64,000 nucleotides of DNA from NCBI RefSeq assembly GCF_001280565.1, contig NZ_LGRO01000001.1:558001-622000 (forward strand), given 5' to 3'. This DNA comes from Sulfobacillus thermosulfidooxidans. Lineage in GTDB: Bacteria; Bacillota; Sulfobacillia; Sulfobacillales; Sulfobacillaceae. The notes under the pieces were generated by a model, which ran no database searches, was not told where the DNA came from, and saw only the letters and a program-made list of their open reading frames with translations. This document shows, in pieces, positions 8,710 through 16,895 of the stretch; the stretch's first letter is position 1, and every line of letters begins with the position of its first letter. The position numbers and the translations under genes are program-made.

Positions 8710-9144
8710 CTAATGTGGGGTCATTATCCAGGCCCACGCCCCCAAGGACAGAAGCCACAAGGGGATACCGAGTGGCAGATTGCGAGTCGGGCGATGGGTC
8801 ATCCACAACCCCATCGCCACGACACTCATGATCCCGTAGCTGGCCGCGATAATCAGCAAGGTTAGTCCCCCACCAAACACGGCTCCAAATGCGGCGAAGG
8901 TGGCCGCGTCCCCCAACCCCAGACCGCCCAATGCCCACAACCCCACGCCCGCGGCCCCAAAGGCGAGGGCGGCGATCCCATGCCCCCACCAGGAGCCTAA
9001 TCCACCCAGGCCGAAATCTGCGAGAATCCCGATCAGCATCGCGGCGCCGGTGCGATGAAAGGGGAGTAAGCGGTATCGAGCATCAGAAATGGCCTGAGTG
9101 ATGGCGAAGAGTCCCCAGAGGCCCGTGGCAACCCATTCCCACAC
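8710..9144 (-). CDS. Prepilin-peptidase-like membrane aspartic protease (A24 family, short form)
   Basis: A 144-residue polytopic membrane protein with the two aspartates of the A24 family: DARYRLLPFHRT after the first helix and GLGLGDAATF (the GxGD motif) in the middle. It lacks the N-terminal methyltransferase domain of full-length PilD and is the size of TadV/CpaA-type enzymes. It would trim leader peptides of pilin-like proteins at the membrane. No pilin or secretion ATPase gene is visible nearby. A GTG at 9144 with AAAGGCGG upstream is the chosen start. Confidence 0.65.
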   Translation of the reverse strand: MWEWVATGLWGLFAITQAISDARYRLLPFHRTGAAMLIGILADFGLGGLGSWWGHGIAALAFGAAGVGLWALGGLGLGDAATFAAFGAVFGGGLTLLIIAASYGIMSVVAMGLWMTHRPTRNLPLGIPLWLLSLGAWAWIMTPH

Positions 9145-9552
9145 GTAGGTCACCCGCCTTTCGTTGTTTGAGGTTAGCAAAACACAGTTCTTTTGAACTT
9201 TTTTACCCGCGAATCCCTGTGCTCCCGTCATTTTGCTACGTGAGTTCGTCAACGCTTTCGATGCAGAGGACTGTGGGGCGGGACCCATAATATTGGGGAT
9301 GGCTCAGAAATCGCACGAGGGTTGTCATACCCTGGGATGACGCAGCACGCAGTAAGTTCTGTGGCAGAATCGGATCCTGTCTTGACTCCGTAGATTTTCG
9401 CATGATCGGCATCTCCTTTCTAACACGGGGGGTTCGACTCTCCGCAACGCCAACAATTCGCCCGGAGTACGGAATTCCCCGGACCCTGCGGAACCCCAGG
9501 ACATCGGAGCGAAACCGGACTTCTCGCCACGGGATGGGAGTGGGGAGAAATC
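9145..9552. other. Divergent intergenic region, about 400 bases, no gene seen
   Basis: No frame here has a ribosome binding site. It carries the upstream region of the prepilin-peptidase-like gene and leads into the palindromic promoter at 9553. Confidence 0.4.
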
Positions 9553-9588
9553 TTGATCAGATCTGATCAATTGTGATATAATTCCACC
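9553..9588 (+). promoter_or_regulatory. Promoter overlapped by an 18-nt perfect palindrome; probable leaderless start
   Basis: Bases 9553-9570 read TTGATCAGATCTGATCAA, a perfect palindrome. Its first six bases, TTGATC, serve as a -35-like box. After an 18-base spacer comes TATAAT at 9577-9582. A transcript would start about 7 bases later, at the ATG at 9589, and there is no Shine-Dalgarno sequence before that ATG. The gene is therefore probably translated from a leaderless mRNA and repressed or activated by a dimer at the palindrome, most simply by its own MerR-type product. Confidence 0.6.
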
Positions 9589-10092
9589 ATGAAATCATCA
9601 CAATGGCTTACAATTGGACAAGCGGCGCAACGACTCGGAGTGAGTCCCCAAACGTTGCGCCGGTGGGAACGGCAAGGCAAAATTCACGCCGTGCGATCTC
9701 CCACCAATCGTCGCCTTTATGCGATGCCCGAAGTGCAACGTCTTTTGTCTCCCGTGTCTTCCGCCCGATGCGTCATTTATGCCCGAGTGACTCCCGCACC
9801 CACCGAACCCGATCTGGCGGAGCAACTCATCCGGTGCATTGACTACGCGGGGCAACACGGATATGATGTGATCCGTGTGTTTCAAGAACAGGGAAATGGG
9901 GACGATGACAACCGTCCGGTGCTCCACGAGGTCTTGTGCGGAGCCCAAGCGCACGAATTTCAGATCGTGTTGGTGTCCTCGCCCGACCGGTTAGCGTTGC
10001 ACGGATATGGGTATTTAGAACGGTTGTTCGAGGCGTATGGTGTGCGAGTCGTGTGGCCGACACCGTCCGATGCGGACCGTCCTCGGTTATGA
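9589..10092 (+). CDS. MerR-HTH/serine-recombinase-like protein with altered active site (domesticated IS607 TnpA?)
   Basis: 167 residues. Residues 1-55 are a MerR-type helix-turn-helix (TIGQAAQRLGVSPQTLRRWE). From about 63 a resolvase fold begins as in IS607 transposases, but the catalytic serine is missing: YARVTPAPTEPDLAEQ stands where YARVSS is usual, and PDRLALHGYGYLERL has lost an arginine of DRLAR. The protein stops right after the core, without the C-terminal helix. No tnpB follows; instead three small coupled genes do. VIRVFQEQ is shared with the truncated TnpA at 30.7-31.2 kb. I infer a DNA-binding regulator derived from a transposase, not an active recombinase. Confidence 0.65.
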   Translation: MKSSQWLTIGQAAQRLGVSPQTLRRWERQGKIHAVRSPTNRRLYAMPEVQRLLSPVSSARCVIYARVTPAPTEPDLAEQLIRCIDYAGQHGYDVIRVFQEQGNGDDDNRPVLHEVLCGAQAHEFQIVLVSSPDRLALHGYGYLERLFEAYGVRVVWPTPSDADRPRL

Positions 10093-10115
10093 CCCGCAAA
10101 AAGGAGGCCCATGAC

Positions 10116-10478
10116 ATGGATCCATCGTATGAATCGATTTATCAAAAACTCTGGATTGCTCACATGCTCCACGAAGCCTCGTGGGATGGGACAAAATACC
10201 GGGTGTATTTAGGTGATTGTGTCCTGGCTGTGTTGAGCCCTGAAGACCGCGAACATCCTGCGTGGTTTCAGTATAATACGTTGCAGGGGCGCAGTCCCCT
10301 GTTTGTGGACTTTCTGCGGACTCAACTCGGCATTACGGACGATAATGCGATCACGTTATTGCAAACGTGGTGGGATCGCTGGGCGACTGAGCGTGTGCAA
10401 CGATTTTTGGCCAGTCGCATCGAAAACCACAAAATCGTGGCATGGCCTTTACCCTTACCCGCAGGAGGTCCGTCATGA
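10116..10478 (+). CDS. Small protein of unknown function, first of three coupled genes
   Basis: 120 residues, Trp-rich, soluble, no recognised motif. AAAAAGGAGG lies 7 bases before the ATG. It begins 23 bases after the MerR/recombinase-like gene and its stop overlaps the next start (ATGA), so the genes form one operon. Segments such as HPAWFQYNTLQGRSP followed by WWDRW recall the many small Trp-rich proteins of this element. It could be part of a toxin-antitoxin or conflict module, but nothing in the sequence proves it. Confidence 0.6.
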   Translation: MDPSYESIYQKLWIAHMLHEASWDGTKYRVYLGDCVLAVLSPEDREHPAWFQYNTLQGRSPLFVDFLRTQLGITDDNAITLLQTWWDRWATERVQRFLASRIENHKIVAWPLPLPAGGPS

Positions 10479-10786
10479 ACGTCACTCTGGATCAATCCAT
10501 CGCGAAAAAGCTCCTAGCCGTTGATCTGTGTACGACGTGGAGCCCCACCGAGCGTATCCAATGGTGGTCCGATCACCTCACCGTTGAGGAACGGCAACAT
10601 CCATTGGCCCAATGGATCCTGCAAGCCCAAAACCAGTTCGAGTGGGATGAGCACATTGGGGGATTTTTGAGTGCGTTTTGGCACTTGCCGCCCCATCCAT
10701 GGGGATCCCGTGACACCTCTCCGGAAGCCCAGGCCTATCGGCGCGAAGCCTTGCAGATTGTGGGGGAGGACATCCCGTGTCCCTAG
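10475..10786 (+). CDS. Small protein of unknown function, second of three coupled genes
   Basis: 103 residues. The ATG overlaps the preceding stop and GGAGG lies just before it, inside the previous gene, which indicates translational coupling. The N-terminal half contains WSPTERIQWWSDHLTVEERQ with HPLAQWI following, similar in style to the first gene (EDREHPAWFQY), so the two may be distant paralogues. No catalytic motif or membrane segment is visible. Confidence 0.6.
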   Translation: MNVTLDQSIAKKLLAVDLCTTWSPTERIQWWSDHLTVEERQHPLAQWILQAQNQFEWDEHIGGFLSAFWHLPPHPWGSRDTSPEAQAYRREALQIVGEDIPCP

Positions 10787-11139
10787 ATGCCGAGTGGGAT
10801 CGGGCGATGCGTCTGTGCGCGGACATTGCCGCCCATCCCTTACACCCGTCGCTCGATTGCACGGAAGTCGTGGAAGTGTTTTTGCGGGCGGTGCCGTCGG
10901 GACACATGGCGTATCTGCATGCCCAGGGAACCCATCCCCAGTTTTTTGAGGTCTGGGAACGCGGTCATTGGCGACCCTTTGTGTATCACGCGGTTTTTAT
11001 TTTGCGCGGATGGGTATTTGATCCGTATTGGTCGGCCCATCCCATCGCGCAAGCCCAATACTTTGCGGCCCTGCAAGAACATAATGCGCACATTCCACTC
11101 CAATGGGATACGACGTTACCCCCCGGATATGTCCAATAG
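10777..11139 (+). CDS. Third coupled gene; possible Cys-His-Asp (papain/transglutaminase-like) enzyme
   Basis: 120 residues, GTG start overlapping the previous gene by 10 bases, with a GGGGGAGG box. A cysteine at the beginning of a helix (LDCTEVVEVFL), a histidine on a predicted strand (FVYHAVFIL) and an aspartate a few residues later (GWVFDPYW) are in the order and spacing of the catalytic triad of small papain-fold or transglutaminase-like proteins, including protein-glutaminase toxins. This is pattern reading only; overall similarity to a named family is not evident. The two upstream genes could be partners or immunity proteins. Confidence 0.4.
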   Translation: MSLDAEWDRAMRLCADIAAHPLHPSLDCTEVVEVFLRAVPSGHMAYLHAQGTHPQFFEVWERGHWRPFVYHAVFILRGWVFDPYWSAHPIAQAQYFAALQEHNAHIPLQWDTTLPPGYVQ

Positions 11140-11176
11140 GCCAGGACAACGATCCCTGGCCCAACGAGACAGACCC

Positions 11177-11554
11177 TCACACGACCACGCGCCGTTTGCG
11201 GCGCCGACCGGTCTGATCGGGAGGACCCCATTGCGCTTGAACAATGCCCGCCTGTTCCAGGCGTTCCAACCACCGCCAGGCTTGCCCCCGACCCACGCCA
11301 AACCGTCGAGCCAGCAAATCCGAGGTCACGGGGGTGCCCGGAGGCCACCGACGAACCGTGTGAAGCACCATGGTCCATTCGGGACTTCCCGGCCCGGAGA
11401 CCGAGCGGGGAGCGGGCGTCACCGGGGGCGGCATCCGGTGGGGAAATTCCCCTGGCTGCACGGGTTCGGGGGATGGGGGGGCATCTGATCGCGGGAGATC
11501 AGGCCCTCGCCACAGGCGTTGCCAAAACACGTACCATTCAGGTTTTGTCGCCAT
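11177..11554 (-). CDS. Winged-helix DNA-binding protein (FtsK-gamma/MarR-like C-terminus)
   Basis: 125 residues. The first 70 are Pro-rich and probably disordered. The C-terminal half (TSDLLARRFGVGRGQAWRWL, then ERLEQAGIV) is a winged helix similar to the gamma domain of FtsK and to other small DNA-binding modules, ending in a basic tail (RRRKRRVVV). ATG at 11554 with GGGGGTGG in front. It converges with the plus-strand operon ending at 11139; a short GGCCAGG/CCTGGCC inverted repeat at 11139-11161 lies between. Probably a regulator. Confidence 0.55.
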   Translation of the reverse strand: MATKPEWYVFWQRLWRGPDLPRSDAPPSPEPVQPGEFPHRMPPPVTPAPRSVSGPGSPEWTMVLHTVRRWPPGTPVTSDLLARRFGVGRGQAWRWLERLEQAGIVQAQWGPPDQTGRRRKRRVVV

Positions 11555-11574
11555 GGTTCCACCCCCATCTGTCC

Positions 11575-11799
11575 TTAAAAGCCCGAAAACCGCCACGAGC
11601 GGATCACGGTCGTCCCTGCCATGACGCGAAATTCGACCCAGTCCTCGGAGTCATCCCACGTTGATCCCCAGATTTCGAGGGCATCGCCCCCGTTGCAATC
11701 GGCCAGGGTTCCCCCAGGGCCAAAGGGCGGGTCTTGCGTGACGGCGTATCGCCACGCGGGGTCTTCCGTGATGCGGCGTAACTGCACCAGGGCCACCAC
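11575..11799 (-). CDS. Small protein of unknown function
   Basis: About 74 residues from a GTG at 11799 (GAGAGGGG just upstream; a second GTG follows immediately). Contains LADCNGGDALEIWGSTWDD and a basic Trp-containing end (SWRFSGF). Close spacing to the EAL gene upstream and the winged-helix gene downstream suggests one transcript. No family recognised. Confidence 0.45.
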   Translation of the reverse strand: MVALVQLRRITEDPAWRYAVTQDPPFGPGGTLADCNGGDALEIWGSTWDDSEDWVEFRVMAGTTVIRSWRFSGF

Positions 11800-11824
11800 C
11801 CCCTCTCTGTATCCTATCCGTATT

Positions 11825-12505
11825 TTACCATGCAATGGTGCGATAGGGGCGGGGGGGTGCAATCCCAAATCCTTGCACGAAGGGGATGCGAGCCACGCGG
11901 GCCGCTTCCGCTTCCTCGGGCGTTTCCACCCCTTCGGCCACCCAGGAGACGGGAGCCGCAAATGCAAAGTGCTGGATCCATCGGATCCACGCCGCGAATT
12001 CCGGTTGTCCCAATTGTCGGGTGATCACGCGATCCAATTTGACCCATCGAACCGGCCACGTCACTAACCGGGTGGTGGATTCCACACTATCACCCCAATC
12101 ATCGAGCGCGATGGAGGCTTCTTGTGCTAGGGCGGTGACCACTGGGGACAACCAGCCTGGCTGTTCGAGCAGTTCCCAAACCACCGGAGCCAAGGCATGA
12201 CTCCAAAATCGGGGCGAGTTCTGATCATCGGATGGATCCCACCGGGACGCAATACCACGCGGATGCAAATTGATGAACCATATCCCCGATGGGGCTTCGG
12301 GTTCGTGTCGCCAGTCGTGGAGGGTGCTGAGAATGTGGCGTTCCACTTCGGCAATCTGGTCGTGCTGATCCGCCCATTGCCAGAGGCTGGCGGCGGATTC
12401 GGTGTGTTCCCAGCGGGTCAACCACTCGTGGCCAATCACTCGGCCACTCACGGTTTCACAAATCGGTTGGATCCAGAGGGTAATACGGGGGACGGTGAGC
12501 ATCAT
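11825..12505 (-). CDS. EAL-domain protein, probable cyclic-di-GMP phosphodiesterase
   Basis: 226 residues, almost exactly one EAL domain. Metal- and substrate-binding positions can be followed: EWLTR in place of EALxR, FINLHP, WELLE, LDDWG (DDFG-like), VKLD, AEGVE and VQGF. EAL enzymes linearise cyclic di-GMP in the cytosol, usually promoting motility over biofilm. The main catalytic residues seem present, so activity is plausible. There is no sensory domain. AAAGGAG precedes the double ATG. A GGDEF cyclase is encoded at 39965-41422, so the element carries both ends of this signalling pathway. Confidence 0.8.
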   Translation of the reverse strand: MMLTVPRITLWIQPICETVSGRVIGHEWLTRWEHTESAASLWQWADQHDQIAEVERHILSTLHDWRHEPEAPSGIWFINLHPRGIASRWDPSDDQNSPRFWSHALAPVVWELLEQPGWLSPVVTALAQEASIALDDWGDSVESTTRLVTWPVRWVKLDRVITRQLGQPEFAAWIRWIQHFAFAAPVSWVAEGVETPEEAEAARVARIPFVQGFGIAPPRPYRTIAW

Positions 12506-12638
12506 AGCGATCTCCTTTGTCCACTCTGTTATTTATTCTCGATGCCCGATCCCGTTCACACGGAGCATTCGGGGGCATCCACGGACTTGTGGGATAGGTC
12601 TCCGATGAGCGATGGATAACCCGTTGCAATACAAGAAC

Positions 12639-12669
12639 GCCCCAAGATTCCGGTGGGAATTCCTGGGGC
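12639..12669 (-). terminator. Inverted repeat downstream of the Ser/Gly-rich secreted protein
   Basis: GCCCCAAGATTCC and GGAATTCCTGGGGC form an imperfect stem just after the stop at 12684. The T-tract on the minus strand is weak. Confidence 0.4.
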
Positions 12670-12683
12670 ACCTTGAACAGGTC

Positions 12684-13844
12684 TTAGCCTTTTTGTCCTA
12701 CCGTCGGATTGGGCGAAAACTGCACCACGGGATAAGGGCAATCGTTCGGGTCGTAGGCTTCTTGATAGACGGACCCATCGGGTTGGGACGATTGCACGCA
12801 GGATTGATTCGCTCCGGTGCCCGTGCATGTCGTGGTGACGAGCGTTTGCGGGGCGACATCAATCGCCCACCCAGGACCCGGCAATAACGTGTTCGGTGGC
12901 GCATTGCCTGCCGTCACCCACTGATCGTTTTGCGGAGGTTGAATGGATTGCCCGTTGTACGTCGTTTCTTCAGGGTTCGGCATGCACGCGGCAAACGTAA
13001 AAGTGCCGACCACCGTTTGGGTGCTCGTTGTGACCACCGGCGGTGGAGTGTAGGGCGGGGGCGTATACGTTGGTGCGCTGGTGCCAGTCGTCGGCACAGA
13101 CGATGTGCTGGTTCCGGTCGTGGAGACCGGATTCGCCACACACGGCACGGTGCTTTGGCTTTCGATGGCGTTGGTTTGCACGTTATGCGTATATTCGGTT
13201 TGATAGCCATTGACGCACGCCGAGAAGGTCCATTGGGGGTAAATGCCCGGATTATCGCTCCCGGTGCCCTGACAGACCCCATCGCCGTCAATTTGGGCTT
13301 CACCTGGAGGGCATCCCTGCCCAGCGGGGAGACAGACAGATTGCCCGTTCACAAAGGCGTTGAGTCCTCCGGTTTGCGCTGCACAAGCGTTGTAGGTATA
13401 TTGCCCCCCGCCTATCGACTGAAATCCTGGAGTACTTGACCCAATGGTTTGGGTCAACGGATCGGAATAACCATTGGAGTATAAGCTGTTGCCCGTGACG
13501 ATGGCCCCGGATGGCAAACTGGTTCCCGTCGCATTCCCCAATCCTCCTGATGTTCCTGACGAGGTCGTTCCCGTATAGGTCCATCCTCCAACGGATACTC
13601 CTGACAGGGACGCCGTGGGGATGGTAACGCCTCCAATCGTAAAACCCGTTAAATCTCCTGCACTCCAACCCCCGCTCCAGCCGCCGGTGCTCCCCCCGCT
13701 ACTGGAGGTCGTGGGGGTACTCCATCCTCCCGATGACCAGCCCCCTCCTGACCAACTCCACGCATATACCGGAGATGGAAGCGCGCCCGCCAGAATTGTC
13801 AAACCCAGAATGCCGAGCGCGCTCCATCGCCACCGTTGAATCAT
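12684..13844 (-). CDS. Secreted Ser/Gly/Trp-rich protein with Pro-rich linker
   Basis: 386 residues. A signal peptide (LGILGLTILAGALPSPVYA) is followed by Ser/Gly/Trp repeats of the kind SGGWS (30-65), a Gly/Thr-rich stretch, a region with several cysteines (CLPAGQGCPPGEAQ), a Pro/Thr linker (YTPPPYTPPPVV) and a C-terminal domain with more cysteines. The last 70 residues (LLPGPGWAID, PDGSVYQEAYDPNDCPYPV) resemble the C-terminus of the secreted protein at 26746-27765, so the two are paralogues in that domain. Disulfides and an extracellular place are likely. AAAGGGG precedes the ATG. Role unknown. Confidence 0.6.
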   Translation of the reverse strand: MIQRWRWSALGILGLTILAGALPSPVYAWSWSGGGWSSGGWSTPTTSSSGGSTGGWSGGWSAGDLTGFTIGGVTIPTASLSGVSVGGWTYTGTTSSGTSGGLGNATGTSLPSGAIVTGNSLYSNGYSDPLTQTIGSSTPGFQSIGGGQYTYNACAAQTGGLNAFVNGQSVCLPAGQGCPPGEAQIDGDGVCQGTGSDNPGIYPQWTFSACVNGYQTEYTHNVQTNAIESQSTVPCVANPVSTTGTSTSSVPTTGTSAPTYTPPPYTPPPVVTTSTQTVVGTFTFAACMPNPEETTYNGQSIQPPQNDQWVTAGNAPPNTLLPGPGWAIDVAPQTLVTTTCTGTGANQSCVQSSQPDGSVYQEAYDPNDCPYPVVQFSPNPTVGQKG

Positions 13845-13912
13845 GGACTATCACCCCTTTCGAGCGTTGTTACGCAATTGGACAGCAATCTGATGACGGG
13901 AATACACCAAAA

Positions 13913-14785
13913 TTAGGACAATGGGGTTGAGGGCAACGAAGAACCAGGGTTAAGATGCAGTCCCTCCAATATCCAGTGCCACTGGTGAGGTGTTCGCACC
14001 AATCCCAAGACGATCCATCCGGAGCGCACCGTGGTAGTGTCACCATGATGTCGGGCTTGTAAAATCACGTTCGCTACGAACGGCACCCGGGTTAACGTAA
14101 TAACGTGAATGGTTGAGGTGCTTAGTGTAGATGGGGGACGAAACACTCCCCATCGCACGGCAGGTCGTCCAGCGGGATGAATGGTGCCTAACCCAATGTC
14201 GAGTTGCGTAACCCAGATATGGTGGGGAATTCGGGCAGCCCATACCGCATAACGATGATCCACCCACGCGGTAAAGTGCGATGCTTCGCCGGGACCGGTC
14301 TGACTAATGATAGCCCCCGGATCGGGCCCCAATGCGATAGCGAGATCCTTGACCGCCGTATTCCATGCCGCATTCCATACAGATACAGGCAGCCGAGGAG
14401 CTACCGTTACGGGGATGTGCACAATAGCGGCATCCCACTGATGCATCGTCGAGGGCAATCCCAAAGCGGTGACATGAGGATCAGGTGTGGTCGGGGGCCA
14501 GCCTGCTAAGGAGGGAGAGATGATCCCTTGGGATGCCGCATGCAATCCAAGAAGATGTCGGCGGATGACCACCCATTGATGTTGCCAGACCCTCGCGTTT
14601 TGCACCTGTAGGGCCTTCCATGCAGTCGCGGATGTGATTACCACCGGAACAGAAGACGGCGAGGTTCCCCCGTGTGTCGGGCGAATCACCCGGGGCGCGA
14701 TTGAACCTGAGGACGCGACTTTCCATCCGATGCCCAGACCGATGCCCATCAATCCGACTCCGAGCAGAATTTGCCACCATCGCAC
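13913..14785 (-). CDS. Membrane-anchored extracytoplasmic protein of unknown function
   Basis: About 290 residues with one N-terminal membrane segment (ILLGVGLMGIGLGIGWKVA) followed by a Ser/Pro stretch and a soluble domain with many beta strands. AAAGGAG lies 11 bases before the GTG chosen at 14785. Located between two secreted-protein genes, in the same direction, and probably part of the same surface-associated set. No motif recognised. Confidence 0.55.
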   Translation of the reverse strand: MRWWQILLGVGLMGIGLGIGWKVASSGSIAPRVIRPTHGGTSPSSVPVVITSATAWKALQVQNARVWQHQWVVIRRHLLGLHAASQGIISPSLAGWPPTTPDPHVTALGLPSTMHQWDAAIVHIPVTVAPRLPVSVWNAAWNTAVKDLAIALGPDPGAIISQTGPGEASHFTAWVDHRYAVWAARIPHHIWVTQLDIGLGTIHPAGRPAVRWGVFRPPSTLSTSTIHVITLTRVPFVANVILQARHHGDTTTVRSGWIVLGLVRTPHQWHWILEGLHLNPGSSLPSTPLS

Positions 14786-14820
14786 AGAATCATTCACTCC
14801 TTTGCCTTGTGGCCTCAAAA

Positions 14821-14865
14821 AAGAGCCGCTGCATCCCCTGTGATGGGAAAAATGCAGCGGCTCTT
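14821..14865 (-). terminator. Intrinsic terminator after the triple-tyrosine-like protein gene
   Basis: A perfect 14-base stem (AAGAGCCGCTGCAT and its complement) with a 17-base loop, followed on the minus strand by six T residues, 16 bases after the stop at 14881. Confidence 0.8.
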
Positions 14866-14880
14866 ACGAGCAAACCGAGC

Positions 14881-16818
14881 TTAATAGACAAATTGATCGA
14901 CAGTCCACGCCACTCCATTGGGGCCTCCCACGAAGGGAACCTGTTGCAGGGTGATCGCTCCAGGGATGGTGGGGAATGTACTCGGGGCTTGGATCTTGCC
15001 ATTGACATATTGTGCCCCTTGACTGCTCACTTGAAATGGCACCGTGATAGTCCACAATCCCTGGGCGTTTTGTTGCGCACTCACATGGGCTGTGACGGTT
15101 TGCGATAAGTGCGAGACGGTGGTGGGGATGGTCACAGATGGCTGAATCGCTATGGCGTCGCTGTAGCGCCACGTGCCAAAAGGCGTCGCGTGTTGGTCTG
15201 CAATCAATGCCACCAAATCCGCCTGACTCACAGCAGGGGGTAATTGCCATGCCGCTTTGAGAGGATTATTGAGGTACGTCTGAAGATCCTGTTGAGCGAC
15301 GGCAACAACTTGATTAACAATAGTAGAGGAGAGCGACGAATTCGCTTGCGTAATCGTGGATGTTCCACTCACCGACGATGCCGGAAGTCCCAGATGTCCG
15401 AAGACCTCCCGAGCGGATTGGGCAGACGTGATATAGCGCATTCCATCTGTCCAAACTTCTTCAGTGGCATATTGTCCTCCATAGGGCTTTAAGACCAGAT
15501 ATTGCAAAGGACCTTGATGCATCGAACTCACCGGGTATCCGCGTGGTACGAATCCCTGCAAATCAGCGCGAGTCCGATCCCAACTCGATGTCGTAACAAT
15601 TTGTTGTCCCCCCAACACCATAGGACCCGTATAGTCCGTCAGGAGTTGAGTCGACGTGGTAATGTTCGGGGATAAGGGGGCTGTCCACACAACGGTTGCC
15701 GCTATGGCCCACTCCGACCCTGGGGGTGCCAACCACGTCGCTTGATCCGTGCCGAGCGTGGCAGGTAACAAAGCCCATGGCGCGGTCGGACTGGCTTTGA
15801 CCCAGAACAGCACAGATTTTTGGGGATAGGATGTTCCGAGGCTAGACGTCGAGACCGCGGCCGACATCTCATTGCTGTTCAGGTTTTCGGTTAACGGATT
15901 AGCTTTGATGATCACCGGGACATTCGCTTGCATGGGGTTGGTGGGGCTGATTTCCTGCCCATTCTGCGACACACTATAAATATTCACATAGGGTGCGGGT
16001 GGCAAAGCATTTACTTCCGGCTGAGGTGCTACGGACGCCACGGAAGATGGCAATTGCGACAGAGGCACGGGACTACCCGTCGTTTGTGCCACGGCTTGTC
16101 CGGTGAGGGTCGAACTCCAAACCGCGAACGTTGCGTTATTCGGTGCACTGGGATCTTTAGCGTAGACAACGACCCGGTACAGACCTGATTGCGTTGGGGT
16201 CAACGTAAAGGTATTTTGCGTGGAATAATTCGTGCCCACCCAATGTCCACTCGGAGTTTCATACCAAAATTGATAGACTGGATTAAGCAGATTCTGGGCA
16301 TGAGCCGTAAATGTAATGGAATGTTGAGTTACGACATCCGCATTGACTGGGGCACTCAACGGTTGCGGAGTTTTGGTTGGTAATGGCGTAAACGGCCCCT
16401 GGAGCGTCACCGTGCTGGCGACATTGGCAATAAATTGTTGATACTGCGCCTGCGCCCAGTCTCCGGCGGCAATTTGATTGGCGTCCAAGGCATACACCAC
16501 GACGGGATAGGACCCGGCCGGGGCATCGGCAATGGTAAAGGTATTGTTGGGGGAATAGTTCTGCACCATTTTCCATCCGGACGGAAACTCTTCCCACCAT
16601 TGATATTCCACCGTGCCTCCGTTGCCATTGGCGGTGGCGGTGTAGGTTAACGTGGTGCCGGGTTTTTGCGGACCATTCGGACCATGCGCCACCAAATTCG
16701 AGACCGCCGGAGGGCGTCCTGCCCCCGTAATGCTCACCAGTAATCCGGTGCTGGCGAGGGTTAAGAGGACACGTCGTCCGGTGTGAGCTATGCGATGCCA
16801 TTGTGTTTTCTGAACCAT
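14881..16818 (-). CDS. Large secreted protein with two triple-tyrosine-like repeats
   Basis: 645 residues. A basic N-terminus and hydrophobic segment (LLTLASTGLLVSITGAG) form a signal peptide. Two tandem beta domains at about 40-130 and 150-235 share a pattern: VEYQWWEEFPSGW...NYSPNNTFTI...YPVVVYA and PVYQFWYETPSGHW...NYSTQNTFTL...YRVVVYAKD. Such modules are common in surface proteins of Firmicutes. The remaining 400 residues are Ser/Thr/Ala-rich with no catalytic motif. AAAAGGAGG precedes the ATG; a strong terminator follows. Likely extracellular, perhaps adhesive or polymer-binding. Confidence 0.65.
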   Translation of the reverse strand: MVQKTQWHRIAHTGRRVLLTLASTGLLVSITGAGRPPAVSNLVAHGPNGPQKPGTTLTYTATANGNGGTVEYQWWEEFPSGWKMVQNYSPNNTFTIADAPAGSYPVVVYALDANQIAAGDWAQAQYQQFIANVASTVTLQGPFTPLPTKTPQPLSAPVNADVVTQHSITFTAHAQNLLNPVYQFWYETPSGHWVGTNYSTQNTFTLTPTQSGLYRVVVYAKDPSAPNNATFAVWSSTLTGQAVAQTTGSPVPLSQLPSSVASVAPQPEVNALPPAPYVNIYSVSQNGQEISPTNPMQANVPVIIKANPLTENLNSNEMSAAVSTSSLGTSYPQKSVLFWVKASPTAPWALLPATLGTDQATWLAPPGSEWAIAATVVWTAPLSPNITTSTQLLTDYTGPMVLGGQQIVTTSSWDRTRADLQGFVPRGYPVSSMHQGPLQYLVLKPYGGQYATEEVWTDGMRYITSAQSAREVFGHLGLPASSVSGTSTITQANSSLSSTIVNQVVAVAQQDLQTYLNNPLKAAWQLPPAVSQADLVALIADQHATPFGTWRYSDAIAIQPSVTIPTTVSHLSQTVTAHVSAQQNAQGLWTITVPFQVSSQGAQYVNGKIQAPSTFPTIPGAITLQQVPFVGGPNGVAWTVDQFVY

Positions 16819-16895
16819 ATCCTGCCTCCTTTTGTTGAGAAAAACTGTGCCTAAATTCGCGATACCGGGAAAAAATTCCTGCTTATCGCCACGCC

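Noticed and set aside
11816-12059. Alternative frames overlapping the EAL gene end
   Set aside because: The EAL frame has the late family motifs EGVE and VQGF here, so the others are shadows.
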